Source: Paenibacillus massiliensis 2301065 = DSM 16942 (lineage in GTDB: Bacteria > Bacillota > Bacilli > Paenibacillales > Paenibacillaceae). Taken from it: DNA of 64,000 bases. Each line of letters starts with the position of its first letter. Position 1 is the first letter of the stretch. A program made the translations under genes and the position numbers. A model generated the notes under the pieces. It was not told where the DNA came from. It saw only the letters and a list, made by a program, of their open reading frames with translations, and did no database searches. The stretch covers positions 310,001-374,000 of the forward strand of contig NZ_KB898188.1 of NCBI RefSeq assembly GCF_000377505.1, written 5' to 3'. Positions 16,580 to 25,886 of the stretch are shown here, one piece after another.

Positions 16580-18387
16580 TGGCCTGTATTCTCCTCTCCA
16601 TTGCTTGGATCTGAATTCGTGGCGCGGGGCTGTAGCGTATCCTCCATAGGAGTATCCGGCTCTGTCAGCTTCAGAATCTGATCGGCCTCCACATTCTCCA
16701 GCTCTTGTACTCGGCCACTTGGCCATTGAATAGTGAGCTTGTCCACCTTGGTGTGAGCACCTAGGCCAAAATGAATTCTCGGATCACTCTGAGCTCCGTG
16801 AGAATTGCCACCATCTCGTTCAATGGCAGTACGGATGCCTCCAATTTCAAAGATAGCTTTCGCTCCTACAGCATCCCGATTGCTCGGGAAGGTACCCTCC
16901 AGATCCAGCTTGATCCAGTGATTCCCCGTCTCATTATGACTCTTGTAGAGCTTCTGCTCCGCACCCTGATTGGCAAATACCATATCGAGCGTTCCGCGAT
17001 TCCATAGATCCACGACAGCAACGCCACGGCTATCCAGATCAAAGGTAATGCCCACATCCTGAGCGACGTCCTTCATCGTCGTGCCATTATTCCAGAACAG
17101 AAGCTTTTTCTCATAGCCCGACAGGCTCTTGTCTTTGAATGGCGGCCAATTTTTCGTATCCTCTACAATTGTACCAGGCGTAGTCGCAAGGGTTCCAAGG
17201 TCGAACCAGTAGTCACGCTTGGTGCTATCCGAGATGAAGCCATTGGTCACCATCAGACTGAAATTCCCACTGTTATCGGCATCCAGGAATCGTGCTCCCC
17301 AAGAGAAGCCTGCGAGATTGATGCCCATTTCCTCTGCACGATCCACGAATTTGCCGTCAGCATTGGCCTGCCACAGCTGGTTACCCTCCAGAATATAACG
17401 GGACTTGCTTACATTGGATACATAGACAGCCTGATTACCGTCGTGGAAGACGTCTGCGAAATCTGCATTCATCCCTTTGTAAGTGTCATCGCCGATTCCC
17501 CGCTTTTGAATAATACGTTCGAAATCCTTTCCTTCGCGGTTGAGATACAGCACATCTGGACCAAAATCATTAGCGTTATAGATATCAGGCCAACCATCGT
17601 TATTCAGGTCTGCAGCCCCGGCAGCTAGCGTCCAGCCCGTATCACCAGTGCCTGTCTCCTCCGTTACATCTGTAAAGGTGCCGTCCCCGTTGTTGCGCAG
17701 CATGATGTTCGTCCCGCCGTTACGTGCTTTTTCGAAATCATTATGCATAATCTTGGTGGTGGTCAGGTTGAACAGATCATGGTCTTCATGAAAATAACCA
17801 CCGAGATAGACATCCAGATACCCATCCCGGTTATAGTCCAGCGAGATAACTTTGGCAAAATTGCCCATAATGTTGCTTACTCCACTCTCCTCGGATACAT
17901 CCGTGAAGGTACCGTCTCCATTGTTGCGGAATAGCTGGACAGGTCCCCCCCATTTGCCGATTAGCAAGCTGGGATAACCACTGTTATCATAATCCAGCCA
18001 TAACACGGTCTCCGATACCCCAGTCTGATTGACGTCAGCAACACCCAGTTCCTCGGCTACATCCGTAAAGGTACCATCGCCGTTATTGCGATAAAGGGCG
18101 TTCTTGCTGCCACGGGCGGAGCTGGTAAAATAAATATCCATCAGACCATCGCCATCATAATCCTCGACAGCCACTCCCGCTCCTGTCGATGCCAGCCAGG
18201 GCATCACATGCTCGACCTTGGAGTCGAATACAGCCTTCTCATGCTTGAAGTCGATCCCTGCCTGCTTCGTGACATCCTCATAGCTGAAGCCATATTCGGC
18301 TACTTGGGACCCACCAGCCGCGCAGCCGCTTAAAGCTGCACCCGCCAACATGATCCATACACATGACATCGTGAAAGTTCTCCGCAC
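16576..18387 (-). CDS. unbV: UnbV-like lipoprotein: FG-GAP/VCBS repeats plus ASPIC/UnbV domain
   Basis: About 603 residues. The GTG at 18385-18387 follows AAAGGAGG by six bases and gives a lipoprotein signal peptide with the lipobox LSGC at about residues 19-22, so the protein is probably anchored outside the membrane. It carries at least five calcium-binding FG-GAP/VCBS repeats (for example DYDGDGLMDIYF, DYDNSGYPSLL, DYNRDGYLDVYL, DLNNDGWPDIYN), predicting a beta-propeller. The C-terminal ASPIC/UnbV domain has GNHWIKLDLEG..NRDAVGAKA and the end FGLGAHTKVDKLTIQWPSG. UnbV is one of the conserved unknown proteins of enediyne clusters; here it follows an UnbL (DUF1702) gene. Activity not established. 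Confidence 0.9.
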   Translation of the reverse strand: MRRTFTMSCVWIMLAGAALSGCAAGGSQVAEYGFSYEDVTKQAGIDFKHEKAVFDSKVEHVMPWLASTGAGVAVEDYDGDGLMDIYFTSSARGSKNALYRNNGDGTFTDVAEELGVADVNQTGVSETVLWLDYDNSGYPSLLIGKWGGPVQLFRNNGDGTFTDVSEESGVSNIMGNFAKVISLDYNRDGYLDVYLGGYFHEDHDLFNLTTTKIMHNDFEKARNGGTNIMLRNNGDGTFTDVTEETGTGDTGWTLAAGAADLNNDGWPDIYNANDFGPDVLYLNREGKDFERIIQKRGIGDDTYKGMNADFADVFHDGNQAVYVSNVSKSRYILEGNQLWQANADGKFVDRAEEMGINLAGFSWGARFLDADNSGNFSLMVTNGFISDSTKRDYWFDLGTLATTPGTIVEDTKNWPPFKDKSLSGYEKKLLFWNNGTTMKDVAQDVGITFDLDSRGVAVVDLWNRGTLDMVFANQGAEQKLYKSHNETGNHWIKLDLEGTFPSNRDAVGAKAIFEIGGIRTAIERDGGNSHGAQSDPRIHFGLGAHTKVDKLTIQWPSGRVQELENVEADQILKLTEPDTPMEDTLQPRATNSDPSNGEENTGQ

Positions 18388-18517
18388 AATGATCCTCCTT
18401 TGGCTCAATTTGCTCGTGTGAGGCTGCATTGAGCACTTGGGCTTTTTGAATCGTTCAATATTAAATCGCTTGCTACACTTGACTATGAACCAGTGCTAGT
18501 TCGAAATAAGCACGGTA

Positions 18518-19504
18518 TTAAAATGCTCCTTGTCCATTCGAAACTGAGCTCAGCTTACGTCTTACTCCTTGAATCCAGTGCACATAGGGGTTCTCTCCTG
18601 CCAAGCTCCGCTGTTGAATCCTATCCTCAACGCTCGCCTTCACTTCATGCACCAGCCGAATCGCCTCGGTTATCTGTGCCTGTGAGGAGGCCGTCAGAGC
18701 AGCTACCCTATGCTCGAAGTCTGGCGTCTGGAGCCTACGGGCCTCCCAGCCGAAGGATAGCCCCTGAACAAAGCCTGCTCGCAGCTCTTCAGGGATGTAA
18801 GCAGACAGAGCGCAGGTCCATTCCATGTCGTCGAACATGCTGTAGGCTGCCGCCAATCCTGCTCCACTCATGGCATCGGCTTGATGCTCGGAGGGTAGCT
18901 TATCCACTTGCTGCATTAGCTTCATGGGGTTGAATTCGCATTGGAACCATAACCAGCGTCCCAGGCCTTGATAGCATACGGTCTCGCCAACGGGTCCAAA
19001 CCGCGCGAAGCGGGCGATCGTCTGCGGCTTCGATGCGAAGCGCTCCATTCCCGTTCGGAAGCCAACTCCGTCAAAGATGATCGGGCCATGCAGAGGATCA
19101 AGACTCCCCAGCATACGCTCATAAGCCTGAGCCCGATATCCGTAGCGAGTCAGCAGCCACCAGCCCAATCCGACATAGTATTGGTAAAGATAAGCGTTGG
19201 ACACCTGGGCAGCATTATACTCAAAGGCTCGCAATTCTCCGAAGCGAAACAGGCTGCGGGCACCTAACCCCATCCCCATGCCCTCATAGGCAAAGCCCCG
19301 GTAAAAGTCATCGAACCGTTCATCCAACCGAGTACGTACACGTTCGGGGTCCAGCTCCGCCTCTTCAAGTACGGTGTTGTAGCCTTCCAGAAAGGCTCCC
19401 AGAATGGTGGAGAACCGATCTACAAAACGGGGCGTCCCCGTCTCCAGCAGCGGAATTCGTCGCGCTACAGCCCCGTAATTCCGGCGCAGCCATTGCACAC
19501 GCAT
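18518..19504 (-). CDS. unbL: UnbL-like protein (DUF1702)
   Basis: 328 residues with the features of the DUF1702/UnbL family: GYNTVLEEA, FYRGFAYEGMGMGLGARSL, a GLGWWLLTRYGY segment, DGVGFRTGMER, CYQGLGRWLWF, and AAYSMFDDMEWTC. The ATG at 19502-19504 lies two bases past the ACP stop codon, behind AAGGGGG, so it is translationally coupled to the ACP. UnbL proteins occur next to enediyne PKS genes with unknown function. A role in modifying an ACP-bound or released polyene is inferred from the operon (KS, KR and ACP directly upstream). Confidence 0.85.
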   Translation of the reverse strand: MRVQWLRRNYGAVARRIPLLETGTPRFVDRFSTILGAFLEGYNTVLEEAELDPERVRTRLDERFDDFYRGFAYEGMGMGLGARSLFRFGELRAFEYNAAQVSNAYLYQYYVGLGWWLLTRYGYRAQAYERMLGSLDPLHGPIIFDGVGFRTGMERFASKPQTIARFARFGPVGETVCYQGLGRWLWFQCEFNPMKLMQQVDKLPSEHQADAMSGAGLAAAYSMFDDMEWTCALSAYIPEELRAGFVQGLSFGWEARRLQTPDFEHRVAALTASSQAQITEAIRLVHEVKASVEDRIQQRSLAGENPYVHWIQGVRRKLSSVSNGQGAF

Positions 19505-19505
19505 C

Positions 19506-19763
19506 TCATACCCCCTTGGACTGGGCCAAAGCGACAATGTCTTCGAGCGTTCGGATGCTGCTTAGTTCATCTTCTTCAATTCGGGCGCCAAATTCTCTCT
19601 CCAGATACACTGACAGCTCCAGTGCTGATAAGGAATCGATCCCTAGCTCCCCGAGCGGAGTCGCGAAGTATTCGGCAGGCGTCAGCCCGAGATCGCCTTC
19701 TCCGCTCACGTCTTGCGCCAGCTCGTACAGTCTGCTCCTCAACTTCTCCTCTGATTGATTCAT
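19506..19763 (-). CDS. Acyl carrier protein
   Basis: 85 residues, one phosphopantetheine-binding domain with the attachment serine at about residue 44 (LGIDSLSALEL). It sits between the KR gene and the UnbL gene in the KS operon, so it is the most likely carrier of the growing polyketide chain. It is one of six discrete ACPs in the cluster. Confidence 0.93.
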   Translation of the reverse strand: MNQSEEKLRSRLYELAQDVSGEGDLGLTPAEYFATPLGELGIDSLSALELSVYLEREFGARIEEDELSSIRTLEDIVALAQSKGV

Positions 19764-19780
19764 GCCTATTCCTCCTTGGA

Positions 19781-20536
19781 TTAGTAAAGTCCTCCATCTA
19801 CGCTGAGTACAGCACCCGTCACATAAGAAGCCTCGTCAGACAACAGGAAGAGCACCACCCGGGCTATCTCCTCTGGCTGCGCGAAGCGGCGAAGCGGTAT
19901 GCCGCGCGTTACTCCCTTTCTGCGGCGATCAGTCAGATCACCTACCATTCCGGTGTCGACGTAGCCAGGTGCTACGGTGTTGACTCGTACCCCCAGCGGA
20001 CCGGCTTCACGGGCGAGTGCCTTGCCGAACCCGATGACCCCGGCTTTCGCAGCCGAATAATTGGTCTGCCCTGCTGTACCACTTAAGCCCGACACCGAGG
20101 CCACGTTCACGATACTGCCCTGCTTGCGGGTCAATGAAGGCAAGGCCGCCTGCACGACCGGAAAAAGAGCGACCAGATTTACCTCCAATACATCCTGCCA
20201 GCTCTGCTGCGGCATCGTGTAGAGCGGAGCGTCCCGAATCATGCCCGCATTGTTAACAAGGTAATCCAGCTCCAAGCCCCGAAGCTCCTCCAGGAGTGCT
20301 GCACAGTTCGTCGAATCTGTAAAATTGGCCCGAATTGCTCTTGCATTCTCCAGCCCGCCGCATTGCTCGATTAAGGACTCCGCAGCCTCGGCGTTACTTG
20401 AATAAGTGAATACTACCTGTGCCCCTGCGGAGACTAGCATGCGGACAATGGCTGCTCCGATCCCCTGTGATCCCCCTGTTACAAATGCTGTCCTACCCTT
20501 GAAATTCCGTATCTGTAAGCACTGCTCTTGCTTCAT
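19781..20536 (-). CDS. FabG-like 3-oxoacyl-ACP reductase (KR)
   Basis: 251-residue SDR with GGSQGIGAAIV at the N-terminus, NNAG (about 91-94), and the catalytic Ser-Tyr-Lys set in VASVSG and NYSAAKAG. The end VLSVDGGLY is typical of FabG. The upstream KS stop codon is part of the ribosome site (TTAGGAGG), which ties the two genes together. It is expected to reduce each beta-keto intermediate to the beta-hydroxy stage before the hot-dog dehydratases encoded at 41.3-42.3 kb. Confidence 0.93.
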   Translation of the reverse strand: MKQEQCLQIRNFKGRTAFVTGGSQGIGAAIVRMLVSAGAQVVFTYSSNAEAAESLIEQCGGLENARAIRANFTDSTNCAALLEELRGLELDYLVNNAGMIRDAPLYTMPQQSWQDVLEVNLVALFPVVQAALPSLTRKQGSIVNVASVSGLSGTAGQTNYSAAKAGVIGFGKALAREAGPLGVRVNTVAPGYVDTGMVGDLTDRRRKGVTRGIPLRRFAQPEEIARVVLFLLSDEASYVTGAVLSVDGGLY

Positions 20537-20545
20537 ATCATCCTC

Positions 20546-21835
20546 CTAACTCCATCGCTCCAGCCTGCAGGCAGCGTGGAAACCTCCATAAGCAGGCACT
20601 GCCTTGATGATGGATTGCAGTGGTGTCTGCAGGACTCTCTGCACAACAGGCATTCCCAACTTGGGATCGACGATTTCACAGTGTGCGGTAGCAGGTACCA
20701 GTTGCTCTCGCAGACAACGAATGCCAAGCAGCAGCTCCATCATCGCACTGGCACCCAGCGTGTGCCCCAGCCCTCCTTTAAAGGCTGCTATCAGGGGAAC
20801 GTCTCGTTCCAGCCTGTCCATGGCCAGGGTGATTTCTGCAGCCTCGTATCGATCCCAGAGTCGGCTGCCGGAACCATGCGGAATGAGCAGATCCACCGTC
20901 TCCCTTTTCCCCTTTCTCACGGCCCCTTCAATAACAGACGCATAGGTATGTCTGCTAACATCAGGCAGCGTCATGCTCCATGAATCCTGCGCAAAACAGC
21001 CTCCTGTATAGCTGCACAGCGGAAGCGCCCCACGTAGTCTGGCATGCTCAGCTGTCTCCAGGATCAGTGCGCCTGCTCCATCACCAAGCACGGACCCGTC
21101 CCGCTTCGTATCGAACGGGCGAAGAGCTCCGGACGGTGAGAGAGCCCCCTTCTCATCAAGCCACAGGTATTCAGTGACATGTGCATAATCCGAGCAAGCT
21201 ACAATGACTACATCCGTGTCCCCCGAGAGCAGCAGCTTGCGACCTAGCTCTAGCGCATATAGCCCTGATGCACACGCATTATTGACTGTATAAGCCATGC
21301 CATCGACCCCGAACAATTGGGCGATATAGAACAGGTACGGAAAGGTCTGCAGATGAAAGAACGATTGCTGTAGCTTGGAAAAGGCAGGAGTAGTATCCGG
21401 CTGTCCTAGCAGACGATCAGCCAAGGATGTGACTCCCAAATTCTCATGTCCGATGACTAGCGACACCCGGCAGGGCTTCGGCCACGCAAGCGAGTCGGTC
21501 CCAGCTGCTAATCCGGCATGCTCCAGCGCCTGACGAATAACGGCTATCAGCATTTGGACATCGGCATCCTCTGCGAGCCCCCACCGCTCAAGCGCGGCGT
21601 GCTCGGATGGCAGCAGCAGGGCTTGTAATCGTTCCTGCTCTATGCCATAGACTGGATACGCCAGTTCATCACCGATTCCAGCCGTAGCATAGATTCTTCT
21701 CCCTGCCTGTGTATCTCCCCTCAGAAGCGCTTGCCACACCTCTTCCTCCGTGCTGCCGCTTGAGGCTAGCAGGCCCGTTCCTGTAATGACCGCCTCAGGC
21801 CGAGCCTGAGATGGGTGCAACGAGTTGGACAACAT
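20546..21835 (-). CDS. FabF-like ketosynthase (KS), second copy
   Basis: About 429 residues starting at the ATG 21833-21835 behind GGAGGGAGGGGG. The condensing-enzyme triad is present: Cys188 in NNACASG, His in PHGSGS (replacing the usual HGTGT), and Lys/His in FKGGLGHTLGA. The start lies inside the preceding CLF-like gene (41-base overlap). The HGSGS motif and its position beside a truncated KS resemble the extra KS of aryl-polyene type systems, which may act on the first or last condensations. That role is inferred. Confidence 0.9.
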   Translation of the reverse strand: MLSNSLHPSQARPEAVITGTGLLASSGSTEEEVWQALLRGDTQAGRRIYATAGIGDELAYPVYGIEQERLQALLLPSEHAALERWGLAEDADVQMLIAVIRQALEHAGLAAGTDSLAWPKPCRVSLVIGHENLGVTSLADRLLGQPDTTPAFSKLQQSFFHLQTFPYLFYIAQLFGVDGMAYTVNNACASGLYALELGRKLLLSGDTDVVIVACSDYAHVTEYLWLDEKGALSPSGALRPFDTKRDGSVLGDGAGALILETAEHARLRGALPLCSYTGGCFAQDSWSMTLPDVSRHTYASVIEGAVRKGKRETVDLLIPHGSGSRLWDRYEAAEITLAMDRLERDVPLIAAFKGGLGHTLGASAMMELLLGIRCLREQLVPATAHCEIVDPKLGMPVVQRVLQTPLQSIIKAVPAYGGFHAACRLERWS

Positions 21836-22664
21836 GGCCCCCTCCCTCCGCATAAGCCAGCCAGATCTGATGATCCTCAAGCTCTGATTTCATCCCAAGT
21901 GGGCGATTGTTCTCACGTAATTGTTCAGCCTCTGCAGCCACACAGAGCATCAAATCTCCCGAACGTGGTACGAGGAGCAGCCTGTCGACGTCTTTCTCCT
22001 TAACCATATCTCTCCAGCTGCATTCAGCTGGTAGGGCTTGCAGCAGGAAGGCAGCAGCATACTCGCCCGAAGCCTGCGGGGGTTCTACATAATCAGTCAG
22101 CTTGTCAGGAATATGCACGTGTACGATACAGACGACGATCCTGTCCACCAGGTTCAGCCGCAGTAAATCCGCTGCATATTGAAAAGCCTGCACCCCGGTA
22201 CGTGAGCCGCTAGACACCGTAACATTAACGCCTGTAATGCCGAACTGGGCCGCAAGATGCCCGCCTACGACATTTAGAACCGTCTCTGGAAAAATGGCTG
22301 GATTGGTGCCGTTGACTCCGAACGAGGCTGCATCCTCATCGAGCTGAAGAATGGCCTCAAGATTCGTATACTCCCCACCAATAATCATTCCCGTTCGTTC
22401 TGGACATTCAAGCTCAATCCCCTTCAGGGCTTCCGCCACAGCCAAATAAGCCATTCGTGAGGGGCGTCCCCACTTCCGGACTCCTGGCAGTCTGATCGCA
22501 GTCACCTCAGCAGGAATTCGTTCAAGCCGTGGGGACAGCGTAGGATTGTTCATGGCTCTCCTGAGCCATGGCTGGGCTAATCGTGTACCGGCTCCCGCCG
22601 GGGTCACCGCCCCGCTGCTCAGCATTAGTAGCTCCGTGCAGCTGCTTTTGCCGGAATTGCTCAT
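21795..22664 (-). CDS. Truncated ketosynthase-like protein (chain-length-factor-like)
   Basis: 289 residues, only the N-terminal thiolase-fold half of a KS. The nucleophile position reads TVSSGSRTG, so the active-site Cys is replaced (Ser), and the C-terminal HGTGT and GHxxG motifs are absent. Such short Cys-less KS homologues pair with a full KS as chain-length-factor subunits in type II systems, including aryl-polyene synthases. It overlaps the KS upstream by four bases and the KS downstream by 41, so a KS/CLF heterodimer with 22661-23866 is likely. Not a random truncation: both ends are coupled to neighbours. Confidence 0.82.
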   Translation of the reverse strand: MSNSGKSSCTELLMLSSGAVTPAGAGTRLAQPWLRRAMNNPTLSPRLERIPAEVTAIRLPGVRKWGRPSRMAYLAVAEALKGIELECPERTGMIIGGEYTNLEAILQLDEDAASFGVNGTNPAIFPETVLNVVGGHLAAQFGITGVNVTVSSGSRTGVQAFQYAADLLRLNLVDRIVVCIVHVHIPDKLTDYVEPPQASGEYAAAFLLQALPAECSWRDMVKEKDVDRLLLVPRSGDLMLCVAAEAEQLRENNRPLGMKSELEDHQIWLAYAEGGGHVVQLVAPISGSA

Positions 22665-23866
22665 CCTGTCGTTCTCCTTTCGGGAGCAGCTAGCACGATC
22701 GAAGAATTAATACCTCCGAACGCGTAGGAATTGGACATGACAATGCCCACACGTCCCTCCTGTACCTGCCTGTTAATAGTTAATTGCTCATGTATGCAGA
22801 TGGGATCGATGTGCTCGGTATTGGCTGTTGGTGGGAATGCGCTGGTCTCTATGGTCTTCACACACATGACAGCTTCGATGGCACTGGCAGCCCCAAGCGT
22901 ATGTCCAAGATGGCCTTTGATGGAATTGACCGTAAGCCGTTCGTCCCGATCCTTATCCATGAACACCTCCATAATCGCTTTGGCTTCCATTCGGTCATTA
23001 GCAATCGTACCTGTTCCATGAGCACTGACATGCGTGACCTCGTACGGAAGAACACCAGCAGCGCTCATCGCCTGCCGCATCGCCCGAACGGCCCCTTTCG
23101 CCTCAGGATCAGGCTGTGTAATATGATGCGCGTCGCAGCCCAGTCCATAGCCCAGAAGCTGCGCCCTCTGTGAAGCTCCACGCTTCTGGGCATGCGCTCG
23201 CGTTTCGAGCACCAGCACCCCGGCTCCCTCACCGAGAATCAGCCCTTGGCGATTCACGTCAAAGGGACGACAGCAGTCTGGTGACATCGCCCGCAGACTG
23301 GAGAATCCCGTAAAGGCCACCCACGACAGCGAATCCACTCCACCTGCAATCATAATGTCAGCCCGGCCGAACCTTAACTCATCCATGCTCTTGGCAATGG
23401 CAAAATTCCCGGCTGAACAAGCATTTGTGAACGTCCATAGCGGTCCTTGAAGCCCCAGCTTCGCCGCGGTATGAGCGGCAATCCGGCTCGGTCCACCTTG
23501 GACTGCTGGATTCGCACCTCGAAGAGCCTGCTCCAACGGCTCAATCTCGCCCATCGTTGTACCTACGCACAGACCTACACGATAACGAGACAGGTCTGCA
23601 ATGCTTAGGCCTGCTGAACGTAGAGCTTCCTCTATCGCTGGCATAAAAATGCCAATAGTTCTTCCACCCCCATCGAGCAGGCTCTGCTGCTCGGGGGCAG
23701 GTAAATGGCGGATCTGACAAGCCATCTTATTCGTATGTGAGCTGACATCGAACAAGGTGAGTGGCTCCGTACCACACTTCCCCGCCAACAACGACTCCCA
23801 TAGCTCACTCGTATCACGCCCGATCGAGGTATGTGTGCCGATTCCTGTAATCATTACTTCATCCAT
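22661..23866 (-). CDS. FabF-like 3-oxoacyl-ACP synthase II (KS)
   Basis: 401 residues, full-length KAS II: Cys150 in TNACSAGN, His in SAHGTGT (about 285), and Lys/His in SIKGHLGHTLGAASAIE (about 317-325), plus the GGINSS end motif. It is the canonical elongating ketosynthase of the operon and the probable catalytic partner of the truncated KS that overlaps it. With KR and dehydratases this makes a highly reducing type II polyketide synthase. Confidence 0.95.
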   Translation of the reverse strand: MDEVMITGIGTHTSIGRDTSELWESLLAGKCGTEPLTLFDVSSHTNKMACQIRHLPAPEQQSLLDGGGRTIGIFMPAIEEALRSAGLSIADLSRYRVGLCVGTTMGEIEPLEQALRGANPAVQGGPSRIAAHTAAKLGLQGPLWTFTNACSAGNFAIAKSMDELRFGRADIMIAGGVDSLSWVAFTGFSSLRAMSPDCCRPFDVNRQGLILGEGAGVLVLETRAHAQKRGASQRAQLLGYGLGCDAHHITQPDPEAKGAVRAMRQAMSAAGVLPYEVTHVSAHGTGTIANDRMEAKAIMEVFMDKDRDERLTVNSIKGHLGHTLGAASAIEAVMCVKTIETSAFPPTANTEHIDPICIHEQLTINRQVQEGRVGIVMSNSYAFGGINSSIVLAAPERRTTG

Positions 23867-23892
23867 GAACCATCCACCTTTGCATGCATTTC

Positions 23893-24843
23893 CTAGCGAG
23901 TCTCCACTGATTCGGCTTGCTCCCAGATCACATTCAGATTCGTCATATCCGGGGCAGGGCGCTCGAATTGCTCCATTCCCCGTTCTGCCGACACAATCAC
24001 CTCAGCCTGATCCTCACCTGCTTCTACACGATTGCGCAGCTCTTCATTTTCAGGATACTGCTCGTACCCTTCCTCCCAGATTTTGATGCCTTCTGCGATC
24101 TGTCCCTTCTTGACCAAAGCATCTCCCAATGCAAGATAAGCTCTCGTCCACAATTCCGGCGAACGACCCTCATATTGACGCGCCACAGCCACACAGAAGG
24201 ACAAGTCCTGAATGGACAGATCGATTCGCTGCAGCCCTACAGGCCAATAGAGATTGTTGATTCCCCGGGCATAGTGAGCCATCCAGTCATACGGATTGCG
24301 CTCCAGCACACGATCGAGTATTTCGATGGCAACATATGAACGTTGTCCCAGCACTGCTGTTCCGATTGAAGGGTCCTGGAGTCTATCAATGATGGCCATA
24401 GATTTTTGGATTTCAAGCTGCGGCACATCCTGAGCGTTGAGTCCCTCGACGAAGGATACGAATTCTTCGCTACGCTCCGTGTCCATCAGTTCCAATCGCA
24501 ATGCAGTGGAGTAAGCAGCATTCGATGGATCATAGGCAACCGTCTCTTTCAGATATCGCACAATCTCCGATTGCTCCAACTGCTTGTTACGAGATGCAGT
24601 AAGAGCATAAGCAAAGAGCTGGTCAGCCTCCTCCACACTTTGCAGCGGAAGTTGTGGTCTCTCCACCGTATCCTGTTGAGCTGTCGCGTAGGATTGCGCC
24701 TCCTTGGCAAAATCCAGCTGAAAGGATTCCCACGAGGCTTCTGAAGAGATCGCAGGTAGATCATATGGCTTTGTCCACCACCAGTAGCCGCCTGCCAGTA
24801 GCAGAATCAGCACAATTACGATGGATATTGTTATTTTTTTCAT
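23893..24843 (-). CDS. Membrane-anchored TPR-type protein
   Basis: 316 residues: a single N-terminal membrane helix (ITISIVIVLILLLAGGYWWW, about 4-23) followed by an outside-facing helical domain with TPR-like repeats (for example the AYLALGDALVKKGQIAEGIKIWEEGY stretch, about 235-260). TTGAGGAGT precedes the ATG. It lies between the AraC gene and the KS genes. A membrane-tethered TPR scaffold would fit with the lipoprotein UnbV and membrane protein UnbU, which also act at the membrane; this assembly is a hypothesis. No catalytic motif seen. Confidence 0.7.
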   Translation of the reverse strand: MKKITISIVIVLILLLAGGYWWWTKPYDLPAISSEASWESFQLDFAKEAQSYATAQQDTVERPQLPLQSVEEADQLFAYALTASRNKQLEQSEIVRYLKETVAYDPSNAAYSTALRLELMDTERSEEFVSFVEGLNAQDVPQLEIQKSMAIIDRLQDPSIGTAVLGQRSYVAIEILDRVLERNPYDWMAHYARGINNLYWPVGLQRIDLSIQDLSFCVAVARQYEGRSPELWTRAYLALGDALVKKGQIAEGIKIWEEGYEQYPENEELRNRVEAGEDQAEVIVSAERGMEQFERPAPDMTNLNVIWEQAESVETR

Positions 24844-24984
24844 ACAATACTCCTCAATTGGATAGAGTCATGTGCAGCCTTCCCGCAGGACACGAAGATG
24901 CTGGAATATTCCTACGTGAGTACAGCTCCGATCCCTGTCTGCAAGAATGCCGTTCATGCTTGTATGGAATGCCGGGCCCGTACT

Positions 24985-25659
24985 CTATGTCCGATCGGCC
25001 TTCCAGTACATTCGTTTGAAGCGGGAGGGAGGCATGCCTACCTTCTTTTGGAACATACGGCCAAAATGGGTCAGATCTCCATAGCCCACCGCATAGCACA
25101 CATCTGTTACAGACTGGTCGGTCATCAGCATTTCCTTAGCCAGCTTAATACGCTCATTGATCAGAAATTCACGAAAGGTAAGGCCCATTTTTCTTTTGAA
25201 CATTTTGGAAAAGTGCCACTTGCAGACATAGTTTTGTCTGGCGACCTCTTCCAGGGTCAGATCGTTATTGTCCAGATTTTCCTGAATATAGTTGATGGAT
25301 TTGTTCCAGTCGATATCATCAGCTTTGGCTCCCACTTCTGCTTCTGTAGTCTGCGAACCGGGAAGTGAGGCCAAATAATACATCAATAGCTGGATGATGA
25401 ATCGAGCCTGCTTGTCTGCCTGTGAGATCAGAAACTTGGGCAGATGGGAAGGAAGACTAGACCAGTGGAATCCTGGCGGCCAGCTATCGCCTGAGCTTAC
25501 CACCAGCAACGCTCCTGCCTCACCACCCTCTGCCATACGACTGGCATCCTCCCACGATACAGCATACCTTACCGGTATATTCTCCCAAGACTGATTCAGT
25601 TCTGCGCCGATCATCTGGCTACTTTCCGAGCACTGCTCCACATCCCATACAACAACCAA
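24985..25659 (-). CDS. AraC-family transcriptional activator, probable cluster regulator
   Basis: 224 residues starting at a TTG (25657-25659) seven bases after GGAGGGG. The last 100 residues hold the two AraC helix-turn-helices (LEEVARQNYVCKWHFSKMFKRK and VTDVCYAVGYGDLTHFGRMFQKKVG). The N-terminal 115 residues are not a cupin and match nothing I recognise. It heads the operon running to 15584, and its own promoter carries two AAGCCGA half-sites 21 bp apart, the direct-repeat spacing usual for AraC proteins. The same octamer fronts four other promoters in the cluster, so this protein is the best candidate for a pathway-specific, self-regulating activator. Confidence 0.87.
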   Translation of the reverse strand: MVVVWDVEQCSESSQMIGAELNQSWENIPVRYAVSWEDASRMAEGGEAGALLVVSSGDSWPPGFHWSSLPSHLPKFLISQADKQARFIIQLLMYYLASLPGSQTTEAEVGAKADDIDWNKSINYIQENLDNNDLTLEEVARQNYVCKWHFSKMFKRKMGLTFREFLINERIKLAKEMLMTDQSVTDVCYAVGYGDLTHFGRMFQKKVGMPPSRFKRMYWKADRT

Positions 25660-25706
25660 AGAACTTCCCCTCCTGCCGTGTTTATAGTGGTTGTACCAGT
25701 AATTTA

Positions 25707-25761
25707 ATGATAGATTTTTCCACAGAAGGTAACTCGGCTTTTTTTACCCATAAATCGGCTT
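25707..25761 (-). promoter_or_regulatory. AAGCCGAG-type promoter of the araC/KS/unb operon
   Basis: Minus strand: AAGCCGA at 25755-25761, the octamer AAGCCGAG at 25733-25740 (21 bp later), then 20 bases to TATCAT (25707-25712). There is no normal -35 box, so activation through the octamer is likely. It lies about 50 bases upstream of the TTG start. Confidence 0.72.
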
Positions 25762-25812
25762 TTTCCCATTTTCATCAATTGGAATTACGTAGGAATACTG
25801 GAGATTTTGTCG

Positions 25813-25839
25813 AAAAAAAAAGACACCACGTTGGGTGCC
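25813..25839 (-). terminator. Terminator of the 42.5-25.9 kb operon
   Basis: Minus strand: GGCACC-CAACGT-GGTGTC hairpin followed by nine T residues, about 48 bases after the stop of the last methyltransferase gene. Confidence 0.85.
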
Positions 25840-25886
25840 CATGTTTGCTAATGAGTCATTTTCTGTGCTTTGTGTCTGCGTAGACA

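Noticed and set aside
15584..16726. Longer start for the Gfo/Idh gene at 16726
   Set aside because: It would overlap 150 bases of the UnbV domain without a ribosome site; the ATG at 16579 with ATGA coupling is better supported.
20546..23866. Idea that the three KS-like genes are one modular type I PKS broken by frameshifts
   Set aside because: Each gene has its own ribosome site and full start, and there are no AT or integrated ACP domains.
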